Made by a program: the position numbers and the translations under genes. The notes beneath the pieces were generated by a model that was not told the origin of the DNA, made no database searches, and saw only the letters and a program-made list of their open reading frames with translations. DNA of 32,080 bases, taken from NCBI GenBank assembly GCA_013115135.1, contig JABANP010000567.1:1-32080 (forward strand). The letters are read 5' to 3'. Positions within the stretch are counted from its first letter, which is position 1; each line of letters begins with the position of its first letter. Positions 21,501-29,356 of this stretch are shown piece after piece. Source of the stretch: Perkinsus olseni. Taxonomy: Eukaryota > Perkinsozoa > Perkinsida > Perkinsidae.

Positions 21501-24500
21501 AAAGTAGGCGTCACTGCGCCACGAAATTCCCCGAACTCTCTCGTCGCTCTCAGGCGGACCTAATAGTACAGCAGAATGAGTTCAAAGTGAAGCTGGCGGA
21601 ATTGGAGGCATTGCTGCTAGAAAAACTAGCGAATTCTGAAGGTGTGTGATGTTCTTCATTTTTGAAACGGTTGATCGATTATGGAATATATGACAGTTAT
21701 ATTCTAGTGTCCACCCAAAGTGCTGAATCCCTCGGGAATTTACTCTCTGCTTCTCTTTCTGAGGACGAACGAACAGAGGATTCTAATCGCAGACTGCGAG
21801 AATGGTATCTTGGGTTAGGCGATATCCTCGACGATGTGGATTTGATATTGTCATTGGAGGAAGCCAAGAAGACATCAGACGAGGTGAAGGAGAAGGTTGT
21901 TGTGGCGCAGGACACTGAAGCCCGTATTAATGAGACCTCGGAGAACTACCGCCCATCAGCCAACCGGGGAGCGTTGCTCTTCTTCCTGCTTATGGACCTC
22001 TGTAAAGTCCATGGCTTCTACAAGTGAGTCCATTCTCGTGATTATGATAGAAGGATATTCACGCCCTTGATGGCAATAAAATCATCATGGTGTGGTATAG
22101 CCGACAGAGAGTCGATCTTTCAGGTATTCACTGGACGCGTTCGTCCAAGTTGTGACGAGAGCCGTCGATTCGGTATCTCTGAGGAAACCGAAGGTCGATC
22201 CGGCAAGTCTCAAGGCGGAGGTCGACGACGCGAAGGAAGAGGGCGAACCTACTGGGGCTGCTGAGGATGGTACGGCGTGGATTCACTATGCGTTGCCCAG
22301 TCTTTGCGATGACAGGAATGGATGATGATGATGACGATGACGATGATGAGCCAGATGCCGTGGTGGCAGAGGAGGACGTGGCGGAAGAAGAGGAAGAGGT
22401 GAGATAAGCCGAAATCGATTGGCTGATCGATTGGCTGGATTTTGTGTAGGTCATCGAGCTCACTGGGAAGGATTTGCTCCATCGGGTTGAGCTGTTGATG
22501 CAAGTGATTACAATTTTCACTTTCAACTACACTCGGCGAGGCCTCTTCGATAAGCACAAGCTCATCGTGGCCAGTCTGCTGTGCCTCCGTATACTAGTGA
22601 GGAATCAAGTCATCACTCAGAGCGAGGTTGATGTAAGAAGGCATGTCGCGCGCCACGAAATTCGACGAGATCTTACTTGAAGATACTAATCCGAGCGCCT
22701 CCGGATCCCGCGGCGCCTCCGATGCCGAGCCAGATGAAGAGCTGGTTGACCGAATGTCGGTGGAGTTCGAATTTGCCTACCGACTTTTTACAACCCGCCC
22801 TGTTCAGTTATCTGGCAGCAGCTGAAGACGGTTGAGACAATACCTGCCTTCAAGAGCTCTAGTTCAGGAGCCTTGACGCAGAACATCGAACAGGACTCCC
22901 TGGGATGGAAGAGATGGTGAGATCTGACAGATCCTATTAACTCTGCAGGCTAGCTCTCTGTGGTCCGCTCCGCAATACGCGGCGATGATCATCGAACTGA
23001 AAGCTGCGAGAGTGGCAATTCAGCGTCTTCATATGATTTGAAGAATGAAGTTTTGTTAGGTATGCTGAGGCTGCAGCGGAGATAGCGGATTTGCCCCGGT
23101 CCTTCAGAGACCTCTCGCCATTCCATCGCCTGGTACACGGTGGTGGCGTATAATTTTCTGGCGCGTGACGTTCTCCATCAGATATTGCTGAGAGTGCTAC
23201 GACCAGACAGGCTCTCGGCTGCTCTGACTCAGTTCGTGAACGACAATCTGGGCGCGGAGTTCGTTGAGCAAGCCCCCTTCGATATGGAAGCTACGCTAGC
23301 TGAAAGCAGCAACCTCACTCCGCTGTTCTTCGTACGCTTCCTAACCCGTCTAGATCTGAAATGCCGATCCCGATTGAAGCGTCCAAGTGGATTGTGATTC
23401 GTTCAGGTTCTATTCCCTGGTGTTGATCCAACCCCTACCGTCGAGCAGGCGGCGAAGAGGATCGGGATCACTGAAGCCAACGGGATGTTCGTCAACATAT
23501 CCATGGGGCAAGGTCAAGAACAGATCGCGGTGAACGCTCTGAATTCCTGTGCCGAAGGAGGCGGATGGGTTATGCTGCAAAATGTAATCAACCGGAGCGG
23601 AGTGTCCTCCCTAGGAGATTTGCACGAATTGTTCCCGAAATGGCTCTAGGTCTATTGATGTTAGCTACGGTGGTTCGTCTCTTCTGTGTGATAGTGCCAC
23701 CTGATTGTGGGCTCGTGTCACACACCCATCCCGACCAGGTCCATTTGATGCAAGGGTGGTTGAAGTCATTCGAGCGAGCTCTCGAAGTGGTAGAAGAGTT
23801 CGCCCATCAAGATTTCCGTTGCATCATCACGTCGGAGCCGCCACCGGCTATGTTCCCTCTGATGGACCTCGTGCCGGAGAGTGTGTTGCAGAAGTGCATC
23901 AAGATTGCTGACGAGGCCCCACAGGATCTCAAGTACGTCAGTCGTCTCGGTCCAGATGTTTTCAAGCTCATTTGGATTGGGAATTGGGAACCTCGTTGCT
24001 ATCACGAAGTGCTTCTTGTCTCACCATCGCCTGAATCCGGAACGCTTGTGGAGCGTGGCGATGATCTATTGCCCACGGCGCAGTCTGTGTATTCTGTGAT
24101 TCTGAAATTGTCGGTCGCGGTTACCTTCCCTGTGGCGTCTTCACAAGAATCAGGATAGTGTCTAAGATTTCGACTTGCAATTCTTTGATTCTGGGAAAAC
24201 ATGGAAAGCGGGTGTGTTGTTTCAGGTCCAACATTCGTCGTGCGTGGTCTAAATTCAATCAAGAGCAGCTCGATAACAGCTCGAAGCCGCGAGAATTCAA
24301 GAGCTGTCTCTTCGCTCTGTGCTTCTTCCATGCCTTGGTCGTCGGTCGTAAACGATTCGGACCCCAGGGGTGGAGCAGAGCTTACCCTTTCAACGACGGT
24401 GACTTGACCATCTGTGGAAGTGTCCTCAACAATTACCTTGAGAAGTGAGTCATCCGAAATATTATGATCGACGAATATAGACAAGCCGGAAAGTCCTGTC

Positions 24501-26163
24501 GAGACTTCAAGGCGGAGGGCCTGCCTCTAGTCGCTTTCCACCCACTTTCGCGCAACTCACGATCGCTACATCATTCTCGATCTTCGCCTGAGGCGCGGTT
24601 CTCCTCGTCTGTCGCATTTTCTTGGAGGATGGTCATTTTCTCGTCCTGTTGTTTTAGATACGAGCAAGTCCCTTGGCCCGATCTGCGCTACATCTTCGGT
24701 GAGATCATGTACGGCGGTCACATCACCGACCAGTGGGATAGGCGAACTAATAACACTTATCTGGCCACGCTCATCGTTCCAGAGCTGCTGCAGAATATGA
24801 ATCTTGCCCCCGGTTTCAAGTCCCCTGATTCCAATAAATTAGACTATCTGGCCTACACAAAGTACATCGATGAAAGGATGCCTCCAGAGGCTCCCCAAAT
24901 GTTCGGTCTCCATCCGAACGCTGAGATCGGGTATCTCACAACCCAGGGTGCTGCGACCTTCCAGACGATCCTGGAGCTGCAGGGTGGCAGTGGTGGTGGC
25001 TCCTCGGGTGATATGATGGCCGGAGTTGGCGAGATTATCACCACGTACCTCGAGTCGCTGCCCGAGAACCTAGACATGATCGAGATCAGGGCGAATATCA
25101 CTGAGTGGACTCCCTATATTATCGTCAGCTTGCAGGAAAGCGAGCGAATGAACGTGCTTCTGAGCGAAATCCGACGCTCGTTAACCGAGCTGGAGATGGG
25201 TCTCAGCGGCGCGCTTAATGTGACCGATGCGATGGAGACTTTGGCGAATAATCTTTCTCTTAACAAAGTCAATCCGGCTTGGGAGAAACGAGCTTATTGG
25301 AGCCTCAAGAACTTAGCAGGTTAGGTGCTATCGTAGTTCGTCGATTGTGGACTTGCCGGTTTCAGGCTGGTACGCGGATTTGCTGCAGCGCGTCGCTCAG
25401 CTGAAGGAGTGGACTACCAAGTTATCATTACTAAAGTCATTGTGGATATCTGGCCTATTCAATCCGATGAGTTTCCTCACGGCTGTGATGCAAGTAAGTC
25501 GTAAAATCTTCACCGCTCGTCGATGGATAACGAGGTCGGCCCTGGATAGTTTCGTGTCCCCTCAGGTAACAGCTCGAGAACACTCTCTTCCGCTGGATTA
25601 CATGACCAACCGCTGTCTCTTTACCAACTTCACCGATCCAGAGGGGGATTTCGGATCGAGCAACATTCCTGCACAGGGAGTGTAAGCTGTTTGAGATCAC
25701 CATGCTTTGTGCTATGGTATTACTCCTGCAGGTACTGTCATGGGTTCTTCTTAGAAGGTGCAGGATGGGAGCTTGGCAAGGGAGAAGAGGAAGGGTAGCT
25801 CTGCTCGACAGTACTTGCTCTGGCTTTCGCTGCGTTACAGCGCTTCCACCATAAGGCTGCAAAAAATTTGGCGACTCGGATCAGGTATGTTACGGACTCG
25901 AGGTTGAAGGAGCTTCACCCGGTTATGCCGGTGTTGAACGTGTATGCCGTCCATGTCGATGAGATGTCGTGGGAGGGCATGTATCACTGCCCTGTATTCA
26001 TCACCAGCATGCGTGGACCGACATACGTGTTCCAGGTGAGTCTCTTCTGCTCGGCAGGTAGCTAATCATAGATTGACGATAGGCCAATCTTCGAATGGAT
26101 GCCGATGATACTGAGGCCCGCTGGGTTCTCGCGGGGGCGGCTTTGCTTCTGACGGATGATTGA
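7977..26163 (+). CDS. Outer-arm axonemal dynein heavy chain, alpha type with Kelch and filamin modules
   Basis: 44 exons: 7977-9376, 9421-9572, 9627-9737, 10076-10170, 10372-10980, 11242-11724, 11775-11858, 11957-12120, 12552-13071, 13330-13553, 13600-13726, 13775-14878, 14956-15090, 15143-15294, 15352-15880, 16040-16384, 16547-17439, 17693-18018, 18076-18241, 18293-18566, 18767-19031, 19106-19335, 19389-19762, 20238-20931, 21131-21323, 21406-21503, 21554-21641, 21819-22023, 22124-22269, 22316-22398, 22450-22632, 22683-22755, 22808-22916, 23060-23132, 23182-23331, 23407-23583, 23739-23932, 24226-24444, 24658-25319, 25366-25493, 25566-25681, 25732-25794, 25885-26035, 26083-26163. All phases agree: 12,648 nt, 4,215 residues, stop TGA. 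Dyneins convert ATP hydrolysis to sliding between axonemal doublets. The Kelch-IPT-filamin N-terminus followed by a six-AAA motor matches the Chlamydomonas alpha outer-arm chain. ATG 7977 opens [10 protein letters not shown]; an in-frame ATG at 7926 is an alternative. Exon 32's donor (GTCGGT at 22756) and exon 13's borders are the least certain. Confidence 0.9.
9573..9626 (-). repeat. tRNA-like (family B) element forming dynein intron 2
   Basis: A 54-nt intron inside the IPT domain. Read on the minus strand it contains AAGGTCGCAGGTTCGATCCC: a tRNA variable region and T-arm with a B-box (GGTTCGATCCC), followed by an acceptor-like GGGACCCCC. The T-stem CAGG/CCTG pairs fully around a 7-nt loop. 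On the sense strand the same bases give CCTTTC and the terminal CAG of the 3' splice site. Confidence 0.75.
10002..10019 (+). repeat. Family A core in dynein intron 3
   Basis: AATTTCGTGGCGCGCGAC, sense orientation, within the 338-nt intron 9738-10075. I take this copy as the reference core for the family. Confidence 0.7.
10263..10324 (+). repeat. 26-bp tandem repeat in dynein intron 4
   Basis: Two full copies of a 26-bp unit containing TCTCATGAGAGAGTCTGAAT, plus a partial upstream copy (GAATGCTCAG). Copies differ at only two positions. The repeat lies in the 201-nt intron 10171-10371. Confidence 0.75.
10435..10755 (+). other. Filamin-type immunoglobulin domain
   Basis: It lies wholly in exon 5. 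The order [62 protein letters not shown] and [10 protein letters not shown] follows the filamin/ABP280 repeat: start with GPGL, YEVTYT near the middle and GSPF near the end. It belongs to the N-terminal interaction region of alpha-type outer-arm dyneins. Confidence 0.85.
12121..12551 (+). other. Dynein intron 8
   Basis: 431 nt. An AT-rich block lies at about 12280-12365. I see no missing exon: the flanking codons join as K (AA|G) and the helix continues [11 protein letters not shown]. No clear family member is present. Confidence 0.6.
13103..13280 (+). repeat. Two diverged family A copies in tandem in dynein intron 9
   Basis: The first copy has AATTTCGTGGCGCGCGAC at 13109-13126, identical to intron 3. 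The second has AATTTTACGGCGCGCGA at 13217-13233. Similarity continues 3' of the cores: GGCCGAGCTACG...ACTACGTC and GGCCGAGCTTCG...GCTACGTC. The real unit is therefore about 65 nt, repeated at a spacing of about 108 nt. Confidence 0.7.
13554..13599 (-). repeat. tRNA-like (family B) element forming dynein intron 10
   Basis: A 46-nt intron. In antisense it reads GGTCGCCGGTTCTATCCC, with one change from the B-box (T for R). The sense strand ends CGACCTTTCGGATTCAG, closely like intron 2. The intron starts GTAAGT and the next exon starts GTATGT. Confidence 0.7.
13727..13774 (+). repeat. tRNA-like (family B) element forming dynein intron 11
   Basis: A 48-nt intron with the T-arm in sense orientation: GGTTCGAATCC is a perfect B-box. 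It is preceded by GATCCC and followed by TCCCGAGGGCA. The splice sites are GTTAGT and GTCAG. Confidence 0.7.
13775..14878 (+). other. Motor AAA1 (main ATPase site)
   Basis: One 1,104-nt exon. The Walker A motif [15 protein letters not shown] lies near residue 1492, encoded from about 14281. The Walker B motif is CFDEFNR, followed by the conserved [20 protein letters not shown] and [10 protein letters not shown] blocks. All key residues for nucleotide binding and hydrolysis are present, so AAA1 should be active. Confidence 0.93.
14879..14955 (-). repeat. tRNA-like (family B) element at the 3' end of dynein intron 12
   Basis: The last ~32 nt of this 77-nt intron read, in antisense, GCCGCCGGTTCTATCCCC. 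The block GGGATAGAACCGGCG is identical to that in intron 10. The element again reaches exactly to the 3' splice site (CCTCCTTCAG). Confidence 0.7.
14956..15880 (+). other. Motor AAA2 with altered Walker A
   Basis: Exons 13-15. The AAA2 P-loop reads [17 protein letters not shown]: the glycine expected directly before the lysine is phenylalanine. Downstream blocks are normal: [39 protein letters not shown] and [13 protein letters not shown]2 in dyneins binds ATP structurally and is usually not hydrolytic. The change may alter this site; the splice between exons 14 and 15 lies just after it (TGG AG|G). Confidence 0.88.
15317..15330 (+). repeat. Family C 14-mer in dynein intron 14
   Basis: The same 14-mer, sense, in a 57-nt intron (15295-15351), again about 20 nt upstream of the acceptor. 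Confidence 0.65.
15904..15922 (-). repeat. Family A core in dynein intron 15
   Basis: GTCACTGCGCCACGAAATT, antisense orientation, in the 159-nt intron 15881-16039. Confidence 0.65.
16040..17439 (+). other. Motor AAA3
   Basis: Exons 16-17. The Walker A motif is [17 protein letters not shown] near residue 2106, the Walker B is [12 protein letters not shown], and AAA3-specific blocks follow ([20 protein letters not shown]). Both motifs are intact, so the site can bind and probably hydrolyse ATP, as expected for the regulatory AAA3 site. Confidence 0.92.
17693..18566 (+). other. Motor AAA4
   Basis: Exons 18-20. The P-loop is [19 protein letters not shown] near residue 2455, with Arg in place of Lys, a form common in axonemal chains. 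The blocks [30 protein letters not shown] and [13 protein letters not shown] follow. Introns in this stretch are 51-57 nt. Confidence 0.9.
19032..19105 (-). repeat. tRNA-like (family B) element in dynein intron 21
   Basis: A 74-nt intron. The antisense strand has GAGCCGGGTTCAATCCCTGG: a T-arm with a B-box GGTTCAATCCC and five stem positions, four Watson-Crick and one G-T. It occupies the 3' half and ends at the splice site GTGCAG. Confidence 0.72.
19763..20237 (+). other. Dynein intron 23
   Basis: 475 nt between the stalk tip and coiled coil 2. It joins as [11 protein letters not shown], the family sequence, so no exon is missing. Nothing else was recognised. Confidence 0.65.
21324..21405 (-). 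repeat. tRNA-like (family B) element in dynein intron 25
   Basis: An 82-nt intron. The antisense strand has ACGCAGGTTCGATTCCCGCA followed by TGCGGCATCC: a B-box GGTTCGATTCC with a five-position stem (one mismatch) and an acceptor-like tail. Unlike introns 2, 10, 12 and 21, about 30 nt separate it from the 3' splice site. Confidence 0.72.
21510..21528 (-). repeat. Family A core in dynein intron 26
   Basis: GTCACTGCGCCACGAAATT, exactly the intron 15 variant, in a 50-nt intron (21504-21553). The core therefore makes up over a third of the intron. Confidence 0.7.
22645..22662 (-). repeat. Family A core in dynein intron 31
   Basis: GTCGCGCGCCACGAAATT, the exact complement of the reference core, in a 50-nt intron (22633-22682). 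Confidence 0.7.
22683..24444 (+). other. Motor AAA6 region
   Basis: Exons 32-38, all short. Conserved blocks: [91 protein letters not shown] and [20 protein letters not shown]. Introns 50, 52, 143, 49, 75, 155 and 293 nt from exon 31 to 38. The exon 32/33 junction was chosen because it gives WLTEFIWQQLK, which fits the family. Confidence 0.85.
23152..23169 (+). repeat. Family A core in dynein intron 34
   Basis: AATTTTCTGGCGCGTGAC, sense, in a 49-nt intron (23133-23181). It has four changes from the reference core. Confidence 0.6.
24658..26163 (+). other. Dynein C-terminal domain
   Basis: Exons 39-44. Blocks: [83 protein letters not shown] and [20 protein letters not shown], ending LLLTDD before TGA at 26161-26163. 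Length and order are those of complete axonemal chains, so the 3' end of the gene is inside the window. Confidence 0.92.
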
Positions 26164-26830
26164 GCTACATGGATACACGGCGATGATGGGGTTGTGACTT
26201 AGTATTATGGACTTGCGCTACAGTCAAACTAATAAGCAATGGCGGGGAGCTGGCAATCTTACATTGGCCGGCAATTGTTGTTGAGCGTGGCCGATCCTCG
26301 CGTTATCGCCCCGTGAGCAAGCGTAAGCTAGCTACAACGCCATAAGCAGGCCTCCGTCAGCAAGAGCAAGCGTACAGCGGATGGCACATGGGTCATCCGC
26401 TCCAGACTCAAATGCAGTTGGCTCATCACTCACCGCGGGCCAAAGGGCTAAATAATCCGAGCTGGATATTCCAGATTACCGGGTAACCATCACCCTGAGG
26501 GCAGTGAGGGGTGTATGGGGAAGGGAAACAGAATCGGTGTGTTGGGTACACTCGCCACAGTAACTGGTCTGAGCGTCACAACATGCGTGGAACTAATGGC
26601 CAGGGCGCGCACATGAGTCCTGCAATGGGTTGACACCTGCCGCTAGCTGAGACCGACAGAGTTGTGTACCAAACACAAAATAGGGGACGAGCAGGGTGAG
26701 GTAACTACTCCGGCTCGAACTGTACCTCCAAGCACACGTGCTTTCAAACTTTTGGAAACTTATGAATGAATCTTCGGTTGACTTCAGACAGGCGTGATTC
26801 CGGATGTCCGGGTCTACTTTATAATTACCT
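26164..26830. other. 3' flank of the dynein gene, no gene seen
   Basis: About 670 nt after the dynein stop. No open frame with protein character. Small palindromes occur: 26376-26401 (arms AGCGGATG/CATCCGCT), CTGGATATTCCAG near 26462 and AAGCACACGTGCTT at 26730-26743. Confidence 0.5.
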
Positions 26831-27270
26831 TTCAGTCAGTGAGTCTCCAGCCATATTTGTGAAGTTTGGGTAATCAGCAGCGGCTCTATCATGAACCTGG
26901 GCAAGCACCGAACGCTACACTGTGTCCGTCAGACACTGGTACGCGAATCGGACAGCCGCAATCATGGCAGCGGTAGGCAGACACATGATACGGCACTTGC
27001 CAGGGCATGATGAGCCGCGACACCTGGTCGGTAACAAACCGCAGCAGAGCCTCCAACACAGGTGTTTGTGGGATCGGTTTAAAATCAAATGAAAACTGTG
27101 AACCTGACCATGCACACTGGGCCATCTAGAAAAGTGTTGGACCGCTCTATTGTCTAGCTCACGAAGCTCTGAGCTGAGCGGGCGCAATTGTATGATTGTC
27201 TCCGCCTCGTAACTCAACGCGCCTACTAAGCAACCGGTACTTCAGCCCCTGCCGCCCGGCCGGAGGGACG
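26830..27270. repeat. Left copy of a diverged ~400-bp direct repeat (LTR-like)
   Basis: It aligns by eye with 31262-31660. Matching blocks in the same order: AAGTTTGGGTAATCAGCAG, CCTCCAACACAGGTGT and ACGCGCCTACTAAGCAACCGG. The pair flanks the Gag-like frame at 29357-30586, as long terminal repeats would. No clear TG...CA ends or target duplications were found, so another kind of dispersed repeat is equally possible. Confidence 0.5.
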
Positions 27271-27451
27271 CAGCATTTGGAAATTATGGCTCTCGAGACT
27301 GGGCACCTCGCAGTAGTACTGCGGCAGTACGGGAGACCTTCATCGAAGGTTGATTCAATCACCGTGAATTGGAGAGTGTCAGCCCATTGCAGGACTCTTG
27401 TGCGCGGTCGGATCATTGGTTCCAAGCAATCGGTGGATCCAAACAATTCAA

Positions 27452-27518
27452 CGCATAAACAATTCTTTCAAACGTAGTACGTATTTCGTACGGTACGTAT
27501 GAAAGAATTGTTTATGCG
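27452..27518. repeat. Long hairpin, 19-bp perfect arms
   Basis: Left arm CGCATAAACAATTCTTTCA (27452-27470), right arm its exact complement at 27500-27518. The 29-nt centre (ACGTAGTACG...CGTACGGTACGT) is itself nearly self-complementary, so pairing could extend towards the middle. Confidence 0.85.
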
Positions 27519-27523
27519 GGGAT

Positions 27524-27876
27524 ACCCAGGGGTGCGTAACGTTTCCCTGGGTTTCTTATTCGCCCAGTCAGACTGGGCCAGTTTTATTGTGGCTGAGGCG
27601 GAAGATGCCCTCATTTGTGAGTCTCAAAGTGCGACAAATTATTCGTCTCTGAGTAACAAATACGCATCGCCAATAGATAATAGCGCTTAGAAATAGATTC
27701 GCCGGCCGTCAGTGCCGACGGCACTGTGCCGCAAAGGCGCCACCGTTTTGGCACTCGTGCCACGGGTTCCGCGAGTGTCTGTGATACGCTTGGTCAGCGA
27801 CACTGACGAGCGGTTATGATAGACCTGGCACTTACAAGTTGTACCAGGTCGCGGCTTGTAAGTTACAAACCGCGAC
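27524..27876. repeat. Series of short palindromes
   Basis: Consecutive stem-loops with perfect or near-perfect arms: 27524-27552 (ACCCAGGG), 27562-27578 (GCCCAGT), 27710-27726 (CAGTGCC), 27749-27762 (TGGCAC), 27822-27850 (GACCTGG) and 27848-27876 (GTCGCGG plus TTGTAA, one mismatch). The last two overlap, so they could compete as alternative folds. Confidence 0.7.
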
Positions 27877-27990
27877 TTGTTACACCATATCTGATAGTTG
27901 ACACTCATGGATGGTGTCTAACAGCGTAGCTGAATCGTTATTAGCCCGCTCGGCCCGCCGACATTGATGGTTTCGATTGTGAAGCAGCTG

Positions 27991-28015
27991 AGGCCCTCGG
28001 ATCAAGGGCCTTTTT
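27991..28015 (+). repeat. Hairpin followed by T-run
   Basis: Arms AGGCCCT/AGGGCCT with a 7-nt loop, followed immediately by T residues. It resembles a bacterial intrinsic terminator in shape, but the context is eukaryotic and no transcript is known, so I list it only as a structured repeat. Confidence 0.5.
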
Positions 28016-28161
28016 CCCACGATAGAGACATACACGTCCTTTACCTTACGAGATTGGCCCACAAGTGCTGTTGCACGAGTCCGCGCAACACGACAGTTCA
28101 AAAGTGGGCGATGTAAAACCCAAGCGTACACCGCGAAGAGTGAACGAATAAAATAATCCGC

Positions 28162-28202
28162 TTCGAGGTACCTGACGATGAGTCATTGTCAGGTACCTCG
28201 AA
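28162..28202. repeat. 41-nt near-perfect palindrome
   Basis: 15-bp perfect arms (TTCGAGGTACCTGAC and its complement). The centre GATGAGTCATT is palindromic apart from its outer pair and contains TGAGTCA. Confidence 0.85.
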
Positions 28203-29310
28203 TCAGCTTTACACACGTACTGAGTACCGTACTGAGTATATGGGTTCCAACATTACAACACAGCTACCCACTTGCACCTCACGAGTTGAATTATGCATTT
28301 GCAAACTCCACATACACGCCAGTGGAATCCTAAGTACGCACAATAGTATGCGCACCTCAGATGAATGGGGCAACACCTTCTTTGCGTCTCATTTCTGCAA
28401 CGAGATCATGCAACACTCCCCACTACCGTATCCTCTGAACACGTGGACCCTCCCCACGACCTCTAGGTAAGTAAGCGTGGGCACGCAATAGAATAGGAAC
28501 ACTTCGAGCCGCATACTGAAGGCATTCACAAACACATCATCGCCCATGTCCTGCCAGTCGGCGGATGAGAGCGCCCACAACCGAGGGGTTCTATCGAGTT
28601 CCCCCTTGAAAACCGCGACTGAGTCTTCTCATGCCCTCTAAGAGAGTGTATGCGCTGACACAGTCTTTCGAGCTCCATCGAACACGTAACAAGCTCCTGG
28701 GTGAGAATATTATCGAAATAGAGGGATGCTGCGATGCTAAGTCGAAGCCCGGCGTCAGCAATGACGGTGGCGAGATAGCCCTCTCCATTGCGATCAAACC
28801 GCCAAGCAGCGGACCGTGTGAAGTCGAGAGAAATGGCCCGTAAGACAGTGCAGGTTGCCAAGTCTCGACATGAAGCGCATCGGTCGAATCCTAAGTCCCG
28901 CATGATAGCTTTACTCAGAATAGCTTATCACAAGCCACGATCGGGAACTTTCGGAAATGGTACTACCCTTTCTGGACTCCAGATTCTTCCTCGGCATCCC
29001 CAATCCTCCAGCCGCCGGTGGCGCGACGAGTGTCAGTTCGTAAGAAGTACCGACCAGGCAGGGACATTCCAATAAACACCACCAAAGCACATGCGCTAGC
29101 CCGCTAGTAGCAGGCTGCTACCCAGTTCATTCATGTCCGGCAGGCAAACATGGAAAAGAATATATGAGCAACAGCGTGAAGCACCGAGGCAATCTTCATG
29201 AGTCACAAGCTGCACACGAATAGTGAAAGAATCACATTATGCAGCGTCGTACTACTGGACGAGAGGCGAAGTACGTCCGGCAGAAATGGAAACTATTCGA
29301 CCGCTCTGTA
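28203..29310. other. No gene recognised
   Basis: About 1.1 kb. A short direct repeat (GTACTGAGTA, 28219-28240) and small palindromes (for example TAGCAGGCTGCTA at 29108-29120) are present. A minus-strand open frame at 28526-28903 has no recognisable domain. Confidence 0.45.
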
Positions 29311-29351
29311 CTGTGAGGGGATTGTAGAACCCAACATGAGAATGTAGGGGA
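29311..29351. repeat. Left copy of exact 41-bp direct repeat around the Gag-like frame
   Basis: 41 bases identical to 30560-30600. Here the repeat is followed by a 15-nt palindrome, GTCCCCTAAGGGGAC (29352-29366, sharing its last bases with the resumed similarity), and then by ACACCAAGTAAGTAA, matching ACACCAGGTAGGTAA after the other copy. Confidence 0.85.
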
Positions 29352-29356
29352 GTCCC

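Larger units (their letters stand above)
21131..22632 (+). other. Motor AAA5 with acidic insert
   Basis: Exons 25-31. Conserved blocks: [53 protein letters not shown] and [19 protein letters not shown]. Between the helix [14 protein letters not shown] and the FTFNYTRR block, exons 29-30 insert a charged stretch that culminates in about eight Asp encoded by GAT/GAC repeats (22318-22348) and a Glu run. The insert is long and acidic compared with typical dyneins. Confidence 0.85.

Noticed and set aside
22670..22824. Exon reading [15 protein letters not shown] after dynein exon 31
   Set aside because: A different acceptor (22683) gives [20 protein letters not shown], which matches the dynein family, so the other frame is not used.
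28526..28903. Minus-strand frame that at first recalled an RNase H or reverse transcriptase segment
   Set aside because: No catalytic acidic residues in the proper spacing and no neighbouring pol domains could be found.
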